Positions 16,860 through 26,830 of a DNA stretch of 64,000 nt are shown piece by piece. A program made the position numbers and the translations under genes. The DNA is from an uncultured Algibacter sp. (GTDB lineage Bacteria > Bacteroidota > Bacteroidia > Flavobacteriales > Flavobacteriaceae): the NCBI RefSeq assembly GCF_947487575.1, contig NZ_CANKXG010000002.1:231179-295178 (forward strand), read 5' to 3'. Position 1 is the first letter of the stretch. Each line of letters starts with the position of its first letter. The notes under the pieces were generated by a model. That model had not been told where the DNA came from, searched no databases, and saw nothing but the letters and a program-made list of their open reading frames with translations.

Positions 16860-18035
16860 TTAATCTCTTCTGTACTGTTTAGTCTGTTCGAAAATATGTT
16901 CTAGTATGGCTTTATCTTGATCCGAAAATTCAATTTTGCGCCTTGCCATAACCACTTGGGCAACCTCGAATGCTTTTTTGGTTAAGTATGTTGTAAAGCC
17001 ACCGTTACCACCCCAACTAAAACTAGGCACAAAATTGCGCGGAAAACCGCTACCAAAAACATTAGCGCTTACACCAATTACGGTACCTGTATTAAACATG
17101 GTGTTTATGCCACATTTACTGTGGTCGCCCATCATGAGGCCACAAAACTGTAAGCTAGTTTTTGCAAAACCCTCTGTTTGATAATCCCATAAACGGACTT
17201 CAGCATAGTTGTTTTTTAGGTTTGAAGTGTTAGTATCTGCACCTAAATTACACCATTCGCCTAATACAGAATTACCTAAAAAACCGTCATGCCCTTTATT
17301 GGAGTAACCAAAAATAACTGAGTTATTTACTTCGCCTCCAACTTTACTATACGGCCCTACGGTTGTTGGCCCATAAATTTTGGCACCTAATTTTATAGTT
17401 GCGCTTTCGCAAAGTGCAAATGGACCACGAATAATAGCGCCTTCCATAATTTCGGCATCTTTACCAATATATATAGATCCATTGCTAGCATTAAGTGTTG
17501 CGAATTCTAATTTTGCTCCCTCTTCAAGAAATATATTTTCTGGCGCTATAATATTATTGCTTGCTGGAATAGCTTGAGATATTTTTCCTTTTGTGATAAG
17601 TAAAAAATCTTCTTGAATAGCTTCTCCATTTTTAGAGAAAATGTCCCAGGTGTTTTCTACTTTAATAATATCTTGAGGGAACTCAATAGCTTGGTAGTTT
17701 TCAAAATTAATATCGTCTTGTGCTTCTTTTGTAAAAAACGCTATTACGTCTTCATCTTTAAAAATGGCTTGATTCTCTTTTAAGTTTCTTATCATTTCTA
17801 CCAACTCTAAATTGGGAAGATAAGATGCATTAATCATAATGTTTTCATCCATTTCAACCATAGGGTATTTATCTGATAAATAATCCTCGGTAACTGTTGT
17901 TGTGGTCGTTTTTAAAAAAGTTTCCCACTTTTCTCTAATGGTTAAAATACCAACTCGAATATCGGCAACCGGCCTTGTAAAAGTAAAGGGTAATAAATTA
18001 TTTCGTGATGGACCATCAAAAAGAATGTAATTCAT
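16860..18035 (-). CDS. GlmU-like sugar nucleotidyltransferase family protein
   Basis: A 391-residue protein. The N-terminal half begins MNYILFDGPSRNNLLPFTF and has a diverged nucleotidyltransferase-like fold with R-P-V-A-D-I-R-V-G-I. The C-terminal half is a left-handed beta-helix with hexapeptide repeats (IYIGKDAEIMEGAIIRGP, GAKIYGPTTVGPYSKVGG). Proteins of this type are annotated as GlmU-family or putative sugar nucleotidyltransferases in Bacteroidota. The canonical G-x-G-T-R-M nucleotide loop is not present, so the activity is uncertain. Five AAAAGTT repeats lie just upstream of the start. Confidence 0.75.
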   Translation of the reverse strand: MNYILFDGPSRNNLLPFTFTRPVADIRVGILTIREKWETFLKTTTTTVTEDYLSDKYPMVEMDENIMINASYLPNLELVEMIRNLKENQAIFKDEDVIAFFTKEAQDDINFENYQAIEFPQDIIKVENTWDIFSKNGEAIQEDFLLITKGKISQAIPASNNIIAPENIFLEEGAKLEFATLNASNGSIYIGKDAEIMEGAIIRGPFALCESATIKLGAKIYGPTTVGPYSKVGGEVNNSVIFGYSNKGHDGFLGNSVLGEWCNLGADTNTSNLKNNYAEVRLWDYQTEGFAKTSLQFCGLMMGDHSKCGINTMFNTGTVIGVSANVFGSGFPRNFVPSFSWGGNGGFTTYLTKKAFEVAQVVMARRKIEFSDQDKAILEHIFEQTKQYRRD

Positions 18036-18037
18036 AA

Positions 18038-18072
18038 AAAAGTTAAAAGTTAAAAGTTAAAAGTTAAAAGTT
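18038..18072. repeat. Tandem heptamer (AAAAGTT)x5
   Basis: Five exact copies of AAAAGTT begin 2 bases upstream of the ATG of the GlmU-like gene (minus strand, AACTTTT repeats), occupying its ribosome-binding region. Confidence 0.9.
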
Positions 18073-18123
18073 TTGATACCCTTATCTTAAACTTTAGATT
18101 AACAAATAGATTATTGTAAAAAT

Positions 18124-18157
18124 AAAAAAGCCTTTCTATAGTAGAAAGGCTTTTTTT
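18124..18157 (-). terminator. Terminator of rpmE
   Basis: AAAAAAGCCTTTCTA, loop TAG, then TAGAAAGGCTTTTTT: a 15-bp stem with flanking A and T runs directly after the rpmE stop codon. Confidence 0.85.
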
Positions 18158-18176
18158 AAATATCTTTTGTACTAAA

Positions 18177-18428
18177 TTATTTTTTAAACTTAGCGTATTT
18201 AGTTTTAAACTTATCAATACGACCAGCTGTATCTACTAATTTAGATTTACCAGTATAGTATGGATGAGATGTTCTAGAAATCTCCATTTTTACTAATGGG
18301 TATTCAACACCATCAACTTCAAGAGTTTCATTAGTATCTGCAGTAGATTTTGTTAAAAACACATCGTCGTTAGACATATCTTTAAACGCTACTAATCTAT
18401 AATTTTCTGGATGTATACCTTTTCTCAT
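18177..18428 (-). CDS. rpmE: 50S ribosomal protein L31, type B
   Basis: An 83-residue protein starting [19 protein letters not shown] and containing [20 protein letters not shown], the L31 signature. It lacks the CxxC zinc motif, which identifies the zinc-independent type B form (often named rpmE2). It is monocistronic, with a perfect promoter and a strong terminator. No second L31 gene is present in the window, so whether it is the only copy is unknown. Confidence 0.95.
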   Translation of the reverse strand: MRKGIHPENYRLVAFKDMSNDDVFLTKSTADTNETLEVDGVEYPLVKMEISRTSHPYYTGKSKLVDTAGRIDKFKTKYAKFKK

Positions 18429-18465
18429 CTCTAAATGCTTTTTATTACTTTCAATTTTGGAAGTG

Positions 18466-18495
18466 CAAATTTAAGTATTTTTTATAAATGCGCAA
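18466..18495 (-). promoter_or_regulatory. Promoter of rpmE (TTG / TAAATTTG)
   Basis: On the minus strand TTG (18493-18495), 19 bases, TAAATTTG (18466-18473). This is an exact fit to the Bacteroidota consensus, about 40 bases before the start codon. Confidence 0.8.
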
Positions 18496-18655
18496 TACTT
18501 TTTATTATTTTTTATTACGATTCCCATTTCTAGAAAAAAGCAATTAAAACAGAAACTTCAAGACAGTATTTTGAAGAATTCTTTTTAAATATATAATGTA
18601 ACGTTTTCTTATCTTTGGTTACTAACTAAGCAACTAACAAATTAATTAAAATATT

Positions 18656-19189
18656 ATGGAAAAATCTTTAAAATCTATTGCTACAAATTACGGTCTTTAT
18701 TTAGGTATCACATTAGCTTTAATAACTGTAGTTGCCTACGCTGTTAATCTAGATTTATACACTAAAATATGGTTTGGCCTTTGTTTAATGGCCGCGATAA
18801 TTGTTTTTGGAATCATTTCTGTTGTAAATACTAAAAAAGCTAACGGAGGGTTTTTAAGTTTCAAAAATGCTTTTACCTCTTATTTCATAACTATCTTGAT
18901 TGGAATTGTTATTAGTACGATAGTTAGTCTTATTATTTTTAATGTTATAGACCCTGATGCTGCTGCAGAACTGCAAGTAAAAGTGATTGACTCACAGTTA
19001 GCAAGACTGGAAGCTTATAACGTTCCTACTGAAGTTATTGATGAAACTATGAAGAAAATGGAAGCACAAGGCAACATGTTTGCTATTGGTAACGTATTAC
19101 AATCTTTAGTTTTTCAATTAATTGGATTTAGTGTAGTTGGATTAATTGTTGCTGCTGTTATGAAAAAAAATAACCCAGACGAAGCATAA
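18656..19189 (+). CDS. DUF4199 family membrane protein
   Basis: A 177-residue protein with four membrane helices (about 12-29, 36-55, 77-100 and 145-167). It has the DUF4199 layout: GGFLSFKNAFTSYFITIL between helices 2 and 3, and a soluble segment with PDAAAELQ. It is a common Bacteroidota inner-membrane protein without known function. It is often found, as here, directly upstream of a family-2 glycosyltransferase with two C-terminal helices, which suggests a shared envelope role. Confidence 0.8.
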   Translation: MEKSLKSIATNYGLYLGITLALITVVAYAVNLDLYTKIWFGLCLMAAIIVFGIISVVNTKKANGGFLSFKNAFTSYFITILIGIVISTIVSLIIFNVIDPDAAAELQVKVIDSQLARLEAYNVPTEVIDETMKKMEAQGNMFAIGNVLQSLVFQLIGFSVVGLIVAAVMKKNNPDEA

Positions 19190-19227
19190 ATTCAGTATTT
19201 TTGAATATTATTTTGAAACTATTCTAA

Positions 19228-20178
19228 ATGCATATATCTGTAGTTATACCACTACTAAACGAGGAAGAATCTTTAACCGAATTACATGATTGGATTGCTA
19301 AAGTTATGCAGTCCAATCATTTTTCGTATGAAATTATTTTTATAGATGATGGTAGTACAGATGATTCATGGCAAACCATATCGAGGTTATCAAGCCAAAA
19401 TGAATCAGTAAAGGGTATTCGCTTTTTAAGGAATTTTGGTAAATCTCAAGCACTTCACGCTGGTTTTGAAAAAGCGCAGGGCAATGTAGTAATTACTATG
19501 GATGCTGATTTACAAGATAGCCCGGATGAAATTCCAGAACTTTATAACATGGTTATAAAAGACCATTACGATTTGGTTTCTGGTTGGAAAAAGAAACGCT
19601 ATGACTCTGTTTTAAGTAAAAATCTGCCATCAAAATTATTTAATTGGGCTGCAAGAAGAACTTCAGGCGTTAAGCTACATGATTTTAATTGCGGTCTTAA
19701 AGCGTACAAATTAAATGTTGTAAAAAATATTGATGTTAATGGCGAAATGCATCGTTATATCCCAGTATTATCAAAAAATGCAGGTTTTAGTAAAATTGGC
19801 GAAAAAGTTGTGCAACATCAAGCTAGAAAATATGGAGAAACAAAATTTGGTATGAACAGATTTATACACGGTTTTTTAGATTTAATTACCATCTGGTTTT
19901 TATCGCATTTTGGCAAACGTCCAATGCACTTGTTTGGTACCTTAGGTTTTATTATGTTTGCTATAGGCTTTATATTTGCTACATACTTAGGTATTGATAA
20001 ATTATATTTAAACCCAACGGGTAGACTTATAACGCAGCGTCCACAATTCTACATTGCGCTTTCTACAATGATTATAGGAACTCAGTTTTTTGTTGCTGGT
20101 TTTTTAGGTGAATTAATTTTACGCAATAAAACAGACAAAAAAAGGTATTCAATTAAAGATGAATTAAATTTTAATTAG
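19228..20178 (+). CDS. Glycosyltransferase family 2, membrane-bound (DPM1/GtrB-like)
   Basis: A 316-residue protein. The GT-A domain is residues 1-220, with [23 protein letters not shown] and the metal site [13 protein letters not shown]. Two membrane helices follow at about 232-254 and 270-292. GtrB/ArnC-type enzymes transfer a sugar to polyprenyl phosphate on the cytoplasmic side. The acceptor and sugar here are not known. It lies 38 bases after the DUF4199 gene and about 100 bases before the phospho-sugar mutase, giving a plausible operon. Confidence 0.88.
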   Translation: MHISVVIPLLNEEESLTELHDWIAKVMQSNHFSYEIIFIDDGSTDDSWQTISRLSSQNESVKGIRFLRNFGKSQALHAGFEKAQGNVVITMDADLQDSPDEIPELYNMVIKDHYDLVSGWKKKRYDSVLSKNLPSKLFNWAARRTSGVKLHDFNCGLKAYKLNVVKNIDVNGEMHRYIPVLSKNAGFSKIGEKVVQHQARKYGETKFGMNRFIHGFLDLITIWFLSHFGKRPMHLFGTLGFIMFAIGFIFATYLGIDKLYLNPTGRLITQRPQFYIALSTMIIGTQFFVAGFLGELILRNKTDKKRYSIKDELNFN

Positions 20179-20276
20179 AATACTTTAAAGGGCTTCATTT
20201 ATTTCAAAATGGCAACTTTTTGAAAGCTATTATTTTACAATTGATTACTTTTGTAATCTACTTTTTTATAAAACTT

Positions 20277-22007
20277 ATGATACACATTGAACCAAAAATT
20301 TTAGAAAGAATAAATGCATGGTTAACACCTGCTTTTGATGAAGACACGCAAACTATTATAAAAAATAGTATAGCCAACAATCCAAAAGATATTCAAGAAA
20401 GCTTTTATAAAGACTTAGAATTCGGAACTGGTGGTATGCGAGGTATAATGGGTGTTGGAACTAATCGTATAAATAAATATACATTAGGAAAAAGTACTCA
20501 GGGTTTAAGTGATTATTTACACAAACAATTTCCAAATGAAACACCAAAAGCAGTTATTGCTTATGACTGTAGGCACAATAGTAAAACACTTGCTAAGGTA
20601 GTTGCTGATGTGTTTTCAGCAAATGGAATCGAGGTCTATTTATTTGAAGATTTGCGTGCTACTCCAGAATTATCATTCGCGGTAAAACATTTAAATTGCC
20701 ATTGCGGTATCGTTTTAACTGCATCTCATAACCCACCTGAATATAATGGTTACAAGGTGTATTGGCAAGATGGTGGTCAATTAGTTCCTCCACATGATGG
20801 AGCAGTAATTAATTTAATTAATGATTTGGATTATGCAGATATTAAATTTGAAGCGAACAATAATCTTATTAATTATATAGGAAAAGATGTTGATGATGCT
20901 TTTATAGATGCCTCGGTAGAAAATGGATGTGTTGGTGCTACACAGATGGCAAAAGATAATTTAACGATTGTATTCACATCACTTCACGGAACATCAATTA
21001 CTGCAGTTCCTGAAACGCTAAAACGTGCAGGTTATAAAAATGTACACATTGTAAAAGAACAAGAGGTTCCAGATGGTGGTTTTCCAACAGTAAAATCTCC
21101 AAACCCAGAAGAACCAGCGGCTTTAAAAATGGCTTTAGAATTAGCTGAAAAAGTAAATGCCGATATTGTAATTGGTACTGACCCTGACTGTGACAGATTA
21201 GGTGTTGCTGTTAGAAATTCCGATGGAGAATTACAACTTCTTAACGGAAATCAAACCATGTTGATGATGACCGATTTCTTATTAAAACAATGGAAAGCAG
21301 AAGGTAAAATTAAAGGTAAAGAGTTTATTGCTTCAACTATTGTTTCTACGCCAATGCTAACCAAACTGGCAGCGGCTTATGGCGTTGATAGTAAAATTGT
21401 TTTAACTGGTTTTAAATGGATAGCTAAACTTATTAAAGATTTTCCAGAATTAGATTTTGTTGGTGGCGGAGAAGAAAGCTTTGGCTTTATGGTAGGCGAT
21501 TTTGTAAGAGATAAAGATGCTGTAACCTCTACCCTACTAGCTTGTGAGATAGCAGCAATTACTAAAGCAAACGGAAGTTCATTTTTTAATGAATTAATTA
21601 AACTTTATACTGAACATGGTTTTTATAAAGAAAAATTAATCTCATTAACTAAAAAAGGCATAGAAGGCGCAGAAGAAATCAAACAAATGATGACCGATGC
21701 TCGTAAAAACCCTCTTAAAATTGTAAACGGATCTAAAGTTGTGAAAATTGAAGATTACGAATCAGCTACTTCAATGGATATGGCAACAGGTAAAACAACG
21801 TCTCTAGACATACCAAAATCTAACGTTATTATTTATTATACTGAAGATGGAAGCCAAATTGCCTTAAGACCGAGTGGTACAGAACCTAAAATAAAATTTT
21901 ATGTAAGTGTGAATTCTAAATTAGATTCAGTTGAAAATTTTAAAGCTACTGAAGCTGCTCTAGATACTAAAGCCGAAACCATCTTAAAAGATATGAACCT
22001 CATTTAA
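20277..22007 (+). CDS. Phospho-sugar mutase (phosphoglucomutase/phosphomannomutase)
   Basis: A 576-residue enzyme that interconverts hexose 1- and 6-phosphates. The phosphoserine loop [13 protein letters not shown], metal loop [11 protein letters not shown], sugar loop GGGEESFG and phosphate-binding [13 protein letters not shown] are all present. The frame can be opened at a TTG 57 bases upstream, but that would add a hydrophobic segment foreign to this cytoplasmic enzyme. The ATG giving [15 protein letters not shown] is therefore chosen. Its TAA shares one base with the ATG of the ABC exporter gene, so the two are translationally coupled. Confidence 0.9.
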   Translation: MIHIEPKILERINAWLTPAFDEDTQTIIKNSIANNPKDIQESFYKDLEFGTGGMRGIMGVGTNRINKYTLGKSTQGLSDYLHKQFPNETPKAVIAYDCRHNSKTLAKVVADVFSANGIEVYLFEDLRATPELSFAVKHLNCHCGIVLTASHNPPEYNGYKVYWQDGGQLVPPHDGAVINLINDLDYADIKFEANNNLINYIGKDVDDAFIDASVENGCVGATQMAKDNLTIVFTSLHGTSITAVPETLKRAGYKNVHIVKEQEVPDGGFPTVKSPNPEEPAALKMALELAEKVNADIVIGTDPDCDRLGVAVRNSDGELQLLNGNQTMLMMTDFLLKQWKAEGKIKGKEFIASTIVSTPMLTKLAAAYGVDSKIVLTGFKWIAKLIKDFPELDFVGGGEESFGFMVGDFVRDKDAVTSTLLACEIAAITKANGSSFFNELIKLYTEHGFYKEKLISLTKKGIEGAEEIKQMMTDARKNPLKIVNGSKVVKIEDYESATSMDMATGKTTSLDIPKSNVIIYYTEDGSQIALRPSGTEPKIKFYVSVNSKLDSVENFKATEAALDTKAETILKDMNLI

Positions 22008-23842
22008 TGAGTCATTTCACTAATATATTAAAATACGCTAAACCTTATAAAAAGTATGCTTTAGGACACATTATTTCTAATGTGTTTTATGCTTTATTTG
22101 GTACACTTTCTTTTGTAGCATTAATGCCCATGCTAGATGTGATTTTTGACAATACAAAACAACCTCCAGAATCTATTCCTGAATTTACGGGTCTAGATAA
22201 CATCAAGGAGTTTGCACAAGACTTTCTATCCTTCAAAATGAATGAATTTACAGGGGGAGATAAGGCTAAATCTCTTGTTTTTGTAATTGTATTAATAGTC
22301 ATAATGTTTTTACTTAAAAACATTGCTGCATATTTAGCCAGTTATTTCATGGTTTTTTTGCGTAACGGTGTTATTAGAGATATTAGAAATAAAGTTTATA
22401 AAAAAACTGTAGAGCTACCACTATCTTTCTTTTCAGAACAAAGAAAAGGAGACATTATAGCTCGGGTAACTGGTGATGTTAATGCTTTACAATACTCTTT
22501 TCTACCGGTCTTAGAACTTATTGTAAGAGAACCATTAACTATAATATTTACATTGGCTACAATGCTTTTAATAAGTCCTCAATTGACACTGTTTGTTTTT
22601 ATATTTATCCCTATAATGGGTTTTATTATTTCAAGAATTGGAAAAAGTTTAAAACGAAAATCAGGTCGAGTTCAAAAAGAACAAGGTGTATTTATATCTA
22701 CTTTAGAAGAAACATTAACAGGCTTGCGCATCATCAAAGGGTTTAATGCAGAAAGTGTTTTTAATGATAGGTTTCAAAAATCTACAAATCGATTTTATAA
22801 CTATTCAAATAAATTATTAAATCGCCAAAATTTAGCTTCACCAACTAGTGAGATTTTGGGTATTATAATGGTTTCGGGCATTCTATGGTACGGAGGAAAC
22901 TTAGTGCTTAGCGGAGTTCCTGGTTCGTCTCTAGACGGAAGTGCTTTTTTAGTTTATATGACACTTTCATATCAAATACTAACACCAGCAAAAGCTATAA
23001 CGCGTGGTATTTATAACATTAAAAAAGGTGGTGCCGCGGCAGAACGTATAGAGGAAATTATCGACACCCCAAACCCTGTAAAAGATAAACCAAATGCTAT
23101 TGACATAGAAGGGTTTAATAGCCAAATGGAGTTTAAAAACATTTCATTTAAGTATAAAGATGATTATGTGCTAAAAAACTTCTCGTTAACAATTCCCAAA
23201 GGTAAAACAGTGGCATTGGTTGGTCAATCTGGTAGTGGAAAGTCTACCATTGCCAATCTAATAACTCGATTTTATCATGTTAATAAAGGTGACATCCTAA
23301 TTGATGGACAAAACATTAACGATATTACAACAAGTTCTTTAAGACAGCAACTAGGTATTGTTACTCAAGATGCGATTCTATTTAATGATAGTATTATCAA
23401 TAATTTAAAACTAGGTAACCAAGATGCAACTGAAGAAGAAGTTATTGAAGCTTTAAAGGTTGCTAATGCATGGGAATTTGTTAAGGATTTACCCGAAGGC
23501 ATAAATACCAATATTGGAGATGCGGGCGGAAAACTTTCTGGAGGACAAAAACAACGTTTAAGCATTGCTCGAGCAGTTTTAAAAAGTCCACCAATTATGG
23601 TTTTAGACGAAGCAACATCTGCATTAGACACGGAAAGCGAACGTGTTGTGCAAGTAGCTTTAGAAAATATGATGAAAAACAGAACGTCTATAGTTATAGC
23701 TCACAGGCTTTCAACCATCCAAAATGCTGATAATATTGTGGTCTTAAAAAAAGGAGAGATTGTTGAACAAGGAAAGCACGAGGAACTTATTAATATAAAC
23801 GGTGTTTATAAAAAATTAGTAGACATGCAAAGCTTTGAATAG
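22007..23842 (+). CDS. ABC exporter, fused membrane and ATPase domains (MsbA-like)
   Basis: A 611-residue half-transporter. Six membrane helices lie in the first 330 residues. The ATPase domain follows, with Walker A GQSGSGKST, signature LSGGQKQRLS, Walker B IMVLDEATSALD and the H-loop His in VIAHRLST. The family exports lipids or drugs as homodimers. MsbA itself flips lipid A precursors, but substrate assignment here is only by similarity. It overlaps the upstream mutase gene by one base and ends at a terminator. Confidence 0.9.
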   Translation: MSHFTNILKYAKPYKKYALGHIISNVFYALFGTLSFVALMPMLDVIFDNTKQPPESIPEFTGLDNIKEFAQDFLSFKMNEFTGGDKAKSLVFVIVLIVIMFLLKNIAAYLASYFMVFLRNGVIRDIRNKVYKKTVELPLSFFSEQRKGDIIARVTGDVNALQYSFLPVLELIVREPLTIIFTLATMLLISPQLTLFVFIFIPIMGFIISRIGKSLKRKSGRVQKEQGVFISTLEETLTGLRIIKGFNAESVFNDRFQKSTNRFYNYSNKLLNRQNLASPTSEILGIIMVSGILWYGGNLVLSGVPGSSLDGSAFLVYMTLSYQILTPAKAITRGIYNIKKGGAAAERIEEIIDTPNPVKDKPNAIDIEGFNSQMEFKNISFKYKDDYVLKNFSLTIPKGKTVALVGQSGSGKSTIANLITRFYHVNKGDILIDGQNINDITTSSLRQQLGIVTQDAILFNDSIINNLKLGNQDATEEEVIEALKVANAWEFVKDLPEGINTNIGDAGGKLSGGQKQRLSIARAVLKSPPIMVLDEATSALDTESERVVQVALENMMKNRTSIVIAHRLSTIQNADNIVVLKKGEIVEQGKHEELININGVYKKLVDMQSFE

Positions 23843-23864
23843 AGCTTAATAGTTTATAAAATAT

Positions 23865-23898
23865 AAAAAGGATAGAGATTTGGGTTTCTATCCTTTTT
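23865..23898 (+). terminator. Terminator after the ABC exporter gene
   Basis: AAAAAGGATAGA, 10-base loop, TCTATCCTTTTT followed by more T. It lies 22 bases after the stop codon. Confidence 0.85.
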
Positions 23899-24136
23899 TT
23901 TGGTTTTTGCTAGACTTGGGGAAGACTAACAACATAAGTAGGTTTCTGTTACAAATATAAAACACAAAAACTAATCCTACAAGAAAAAATACATTTAATC
24001 GTATTTTATTTACACTTAATCGATTATTTAACATTAATCATCTAAAAAACAGCAGAATACGTTTTTGAGATAAAAATGATTTTTTACACTTTAAACTTTT
24101 AGTATATTTATTAGTCTAAAGTCTAAACAATTGTTT

Positions 24137-24679
24137 GTGATTGACGAAGCACAATTATTAGAACAACTAAAATCTGAGACGTATAAAAATAAAGCCTTTA
24201 AAGCATTACTTTCGCTTTACAAGGAGCGGTTGTATTGGCATATTCGTAGTATTGTAAAATCTCATGATGATGCCGATGATGTGCTTCAAAATACTTTTAT
24301 AAAAATTTTCAAGAATATTGATAAGTTTAAAGGCGATAGTAAATTATTCTCATGGATGTATCGTATCGCAACAAACGAATCAATAACATTTATAAACAAA
24401 AAAGCAAAACGATTGCAGGTCAGTAATGAAGAAGTCCAGAACTTAGCCATTAATAACTTACCATCGGATGTATACTTTGAAGGTAATGAAATTCAATTAA
24501 AGTTACAGAGAGCAATTGCAACCTTACCAGAAAAACAACAATTAGTATTTAACATGAAATATTTTGAAGATTTGAAATATAAAGACATGTCAGAAATATT
24601 AGAAACAAGCGAAGGCGCCTTAAAAGCATCATACCATATCGCAGTAAAAAAAATTGAAGCCTATTTAACTCATAATTAA
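24137..24679 (+). CDS. RNA polymerase sigma factor, ECF type
   Basis: A protein of about 180 residues with sigma region 2 (HDDADDVLQNTFIKIFKNID, then WMYRIATNESITF) and region 4 (LPEKQQLVFNMKYFEDLKYK). No ATG is available. GTG at 24137 gives VIDEAQLLEQL, which lines up with the usual start of flavobacterial relatives; TTG at 24131 is the alternative. The next genes encode a membrane protein and a periplasmic Spy-like sensor, the usual ECF, anti-sigma and sensor order. The promoter motif of the second sigma system (28.9-35.6 kb) is absent here, so the two systems are separate. Confidence 0.9.
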   Translation: MIDEAQLLEQLKSETYKNKAFKALLSLYKERLYWHIRSIVKSHDDADDVLQNTFIKIFKNIDKFKGDSKLFSWMYRIATNESITFINKKAKRLQVSNEEVQNLAINNLPSDVYFEGNEIQLKLQRAIATLPEKQQLVFNMKYFEDLKYKDMSEILETSEGALKASYHIAVKKIEAYLTHN

Positions 24680-24722
24680 ACCTTTTCGATATATTCTGGT
24701 CAAATATGTAGAATTTAAAAAA

Positions 24723-25229
24723 ATGAAAAATAAAAATATCCCAAATATTAAATCAACAGGTTTTAAACTACCTAATGATTATTTTGAGTCTTTTGATGAA
24801 AAAATATTTAGTAAATTAAATATTGAAAATAAATTAGATTCAATTAGAAAACCAGGGTTTAAAGTTCCTGATAATTATTTTGAATCTCTAGATAACAAGA
24901 TTTTAAATAATACTTTAAACACAAATGAACCAAAAGTTGTTCAGCTTTTTAGTAAAAGAAATTTAATTTATATTTCCTCGATTGCTGCAGCTATCTTATT
25001 ATTGTTTAACCTTTCTGTTTTTGAAAACAAACCCTCATTTGACAACTTAGATATTGAAACCGTGCAAAACTATATTGAAGATGAAAACATTAGTTCTTAT
25101 GAGATTGCTGCGCTATTTATTGATGAGCATATAGAAGAAGACAATTTTATTGAACATAATTTTAACGAAGATAATATAGAAGAATACCTATTAGATAATG
25201 CCGATATTGAGGTTTTAATGATAGAATAA
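24723..25229 (+). CDS. Single-pass membrane protein, probable anti-sigma factor
   Basis: A 168-residue protein with one membrane helix (about 80-97). The cytoplasmic N-terminal part holds two near-identical 17-residue units: GFKLPNDYFESFDEKIF (13-29) and GFKVPDNYFESLDNKIL (45-61). The acidic extracytoplasmic C-terminal part includes HIEEDNFIEHNF. It directly follows the sigma gene, so it is probably the membrane anti-sigma factor, with the repeated unit as candidate sigma-binding element. No zinc-type anti-sigma motif is visible. Confidence 0.7.
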   Translation: MKNKNIPNIKSTGFKLPNDYFESFDEKIFSKLNIENKLDSIRKPGFKVPDNYFESLDNKILNNTLNTNEPKVVQLFSKRNLIYISSIAAAILLLFNLSVFENKPSFDNLDIETVQNYIEDENISSYEIAALFIDEHIEEDNFIEHNFNEDNIEEYLLDNADIEVLMIE

Positions 25230-25240
25230 TAATATATACA

Positions 25241-25681
25241 ATGAAAAAACTACTCCCATTACTACTGCTACTGGTATCATTAAATATTTCAGGGCAACAA
25301 AACAAAAGAGAACGCATAAAAGCTCTTAAAGTATCCTTTATAACTGAGAAATTAGATTTAACTACTCAAGAAGCTCAAAAATTTTGGCCTGTTTATAATG
25401 CCCACGAAAAAGAAATGTTCGCAATTAGATTTAAAGAGATGAGGGACATTAGAAAAGAAATAAAAAATAATATTGATACCATGACTGATGAAAAGGCTAA
25501 CACCCTTTTAACAAGACTCAATACTGCAGAAATTAAAGCGCATAAGATTAAAGTGGAACTCGTTAAAAACCTATCTAGTATTTTGTCTCCTAAAAAAATA
25601 ATTCTTCTCAAAGTAGCTGAAGAAGATTTTAAAAGGAAAATACTCGATGAATTTAAAAAAAGAAGAAAAGAGAAAAATTAA
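25241..25681 (+). CDS. Periplasmic Spy/CpxP-like sensor protein
   Basis: A 146-residue protein with a signal peptide (MKKLLPLLLLLVSLNISG) and a mature helical, highly charged chain. LDLTTQEAQKFWPVYNAHEKE is the signature of the proteins annotated as sensors of ECF-type sigma factors in Bacteroidota. It probably modulates the anti-sigma protein encoded 12 bases upstream. The last codons lie inside a 17-bp terminator stem. Confidence 0.8.
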   Translation: MKKLLPLLLLLVSLNISGQQNKRERIKALKVSFITEKLDLTTQEAQKFWPVYNAHEKEMFAIRFKEMRDIRKEIKNNIDTMTDEKANTLLTRLNTAEIKAHKIKVELVKNLSSILSPKKIILLKVAEEDFKRKILDEFKKRRKEKN

Positions 25682-25698
25682 TTTTCTCTTTTCTTCTT
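25660..25698. terminator. Bidirectional terminator overlapping two coding ends
   Basis: Seventeen-base arms (AAGAAGAAAAGAGAAAA and its exact complement) around a 5-base loop. The left arm encodes the C-terminus of the sensor gene (+); the right arm reaches the stop of gene 25697-26755 (-). Confidence 0.75.
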
Positions 25699-26755
25699 AT
25701 TCAGTAAACGTCAATTTAGAAATTCTTCCTGTACCAGCTGCATAAGCCGTAGAATCATTTAAAAAACGAATAGTATAGAAACCTTCATCACTTAGATGCG
25801 TCCAAGTACTTCCCGAATCATTACTAAAGTCGATACCTTTAAAACCAATAGTCACAAGCTCCTTCCCTTCTCTATTTGGAATATATTGCACACAACTTCT
25901 GTATCCTGGATTTTGATTTTGCGCAACTAGCTTCCATGTTTTCCCACCATCTCGGGTTCTAATTTTATTAGCTTTATTATTATCTGGCTTGGTGTAATCG
26001 CCTCCAATGGCGAACCCGTTTAACTCATCATAAAAGTCTATAGAATAAATGCCTTCAGTATCTTTTTCTTTTACTATTGGTGTATCAAAAACTTCCCAAG
26101 TATCTCCTTTATTTGGAGAATAATAAACTCGGCCTGCAGTAGTGGCAACCCAAGTATTATCTCCAATTATAGCTATATTAGTATCGCTTGCCGCAAAAGC
26201 ACCTTCATTTTCTGTACCTTTTGGTAGTTCATCACATACCAATTTTCTCCAAGTATTTCCTCCATCACGAGTAATTATGATACTTAAACAACCATCTGTA
26301 CTATCTCCAATTGCAATACCTTCTTGGTCGTTCCAGAAATCCATGGAATCGTAAAATGCTTTTGGGTGATTTTCTTGGTAGACTATTATTTTCTCATCGT
26401 TTTTAATTCTATATAATCTTGCAGGTGACCCTATTGAAAGCGCAAAACCATATCTATTAGTTGACGCAAATGCTCTAAAATTATTACTCACACTATCATG
26501 AGCCATTGGAACTGGAAAAATCACATTCGTTTTTTTATCATATTCACTGTAATAAATCACTCCTCCAAACCCATTAGAAGTTAGAAAAAAAATATTATCA
26601 TCGCTAGTCCTTTCTATAGCTCGAATACTTAAAGTTGAATCTAAAGCATGTGTTTTAATTACAATATTTTTAAAAACTCTAGATACAGGAGCATCCTTTC
26701 TTTTACAAGAAAATAAAAACACAATCAATAAAAATATTAGTCCAAACCGTTTCAT
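25697..26755 (-). CDS. BNR/Ycf48-like beta-propeller lipoprotein
   Basis: A 352-residue protein. The ATG at 26753-26755 is chosen because it gives a clean lipoprotein signal (MKRFGLIFLLIVFLFSCKRK, Cys17); the frame extends 12 codons upstream without sense. The mature part has repeats of the BNR/Asp-box type: SIIITRDGGNTWRKL, YSPNKGDTWEVF, IRTRDGGKTWKLV and FSNDSGSTWTHL. These form a six- or seven-bladed propeller related to Ycf48 and sialidases. The sialidase catalytic set is not evident. A terminator separates it from the SCO1 gene upstream. Confidence 0.8.
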   Translation of the reverse strand: MKRFGLIFLLIVFLFSCKRKDAPVSRVFKNIVIKTHALDSTLSIRAIERTSDDNIFFLTSNGFGGVIYYSEYDKKTNVIFPVPMAHDSVSNNFRAFASTNRYGFALSIGSPARLYRIKNDEKIIVYQENHPKAFYDSMDFWNDQEGIAIGDSTDGCLSIIITRDGGNTWRKLVCDELPKGTENEGAFAASDTNIAIIGDNTWVATTAGRVYYSPNKGDTWEVFDTPIVKEKDTEGIYSIDFYDELNGFAIGGDYTKPDNNKANKIRTRDGGKTWKLVAQNQNPGYRSCVQYIPNREGKELVTIGFKGIDFSNDSGSTWTHLSDEGFYTIRFLNDSTAYAAGTGRISKLTFTE

Positions 26756-26779
26756 AATTTTCAAATTTCTATAAAAGTA

Positions 26780-26812
26780 AAAAAGCTTCATGAATAAACC
26801 ACGAAGCTTTTT
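26780..26812 (-). terminator. Terminator after the SCO1/YwqK/YHYH operon
   Basis: AAAAAGCTTC, 13 bases, GAAGCTTTTT. It lies 18 bases after the SCO1 stop on the minus strand. Confidence 0.7.
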
Positions 26813-26830
26813 ATCAAAAAATCAATCAAA

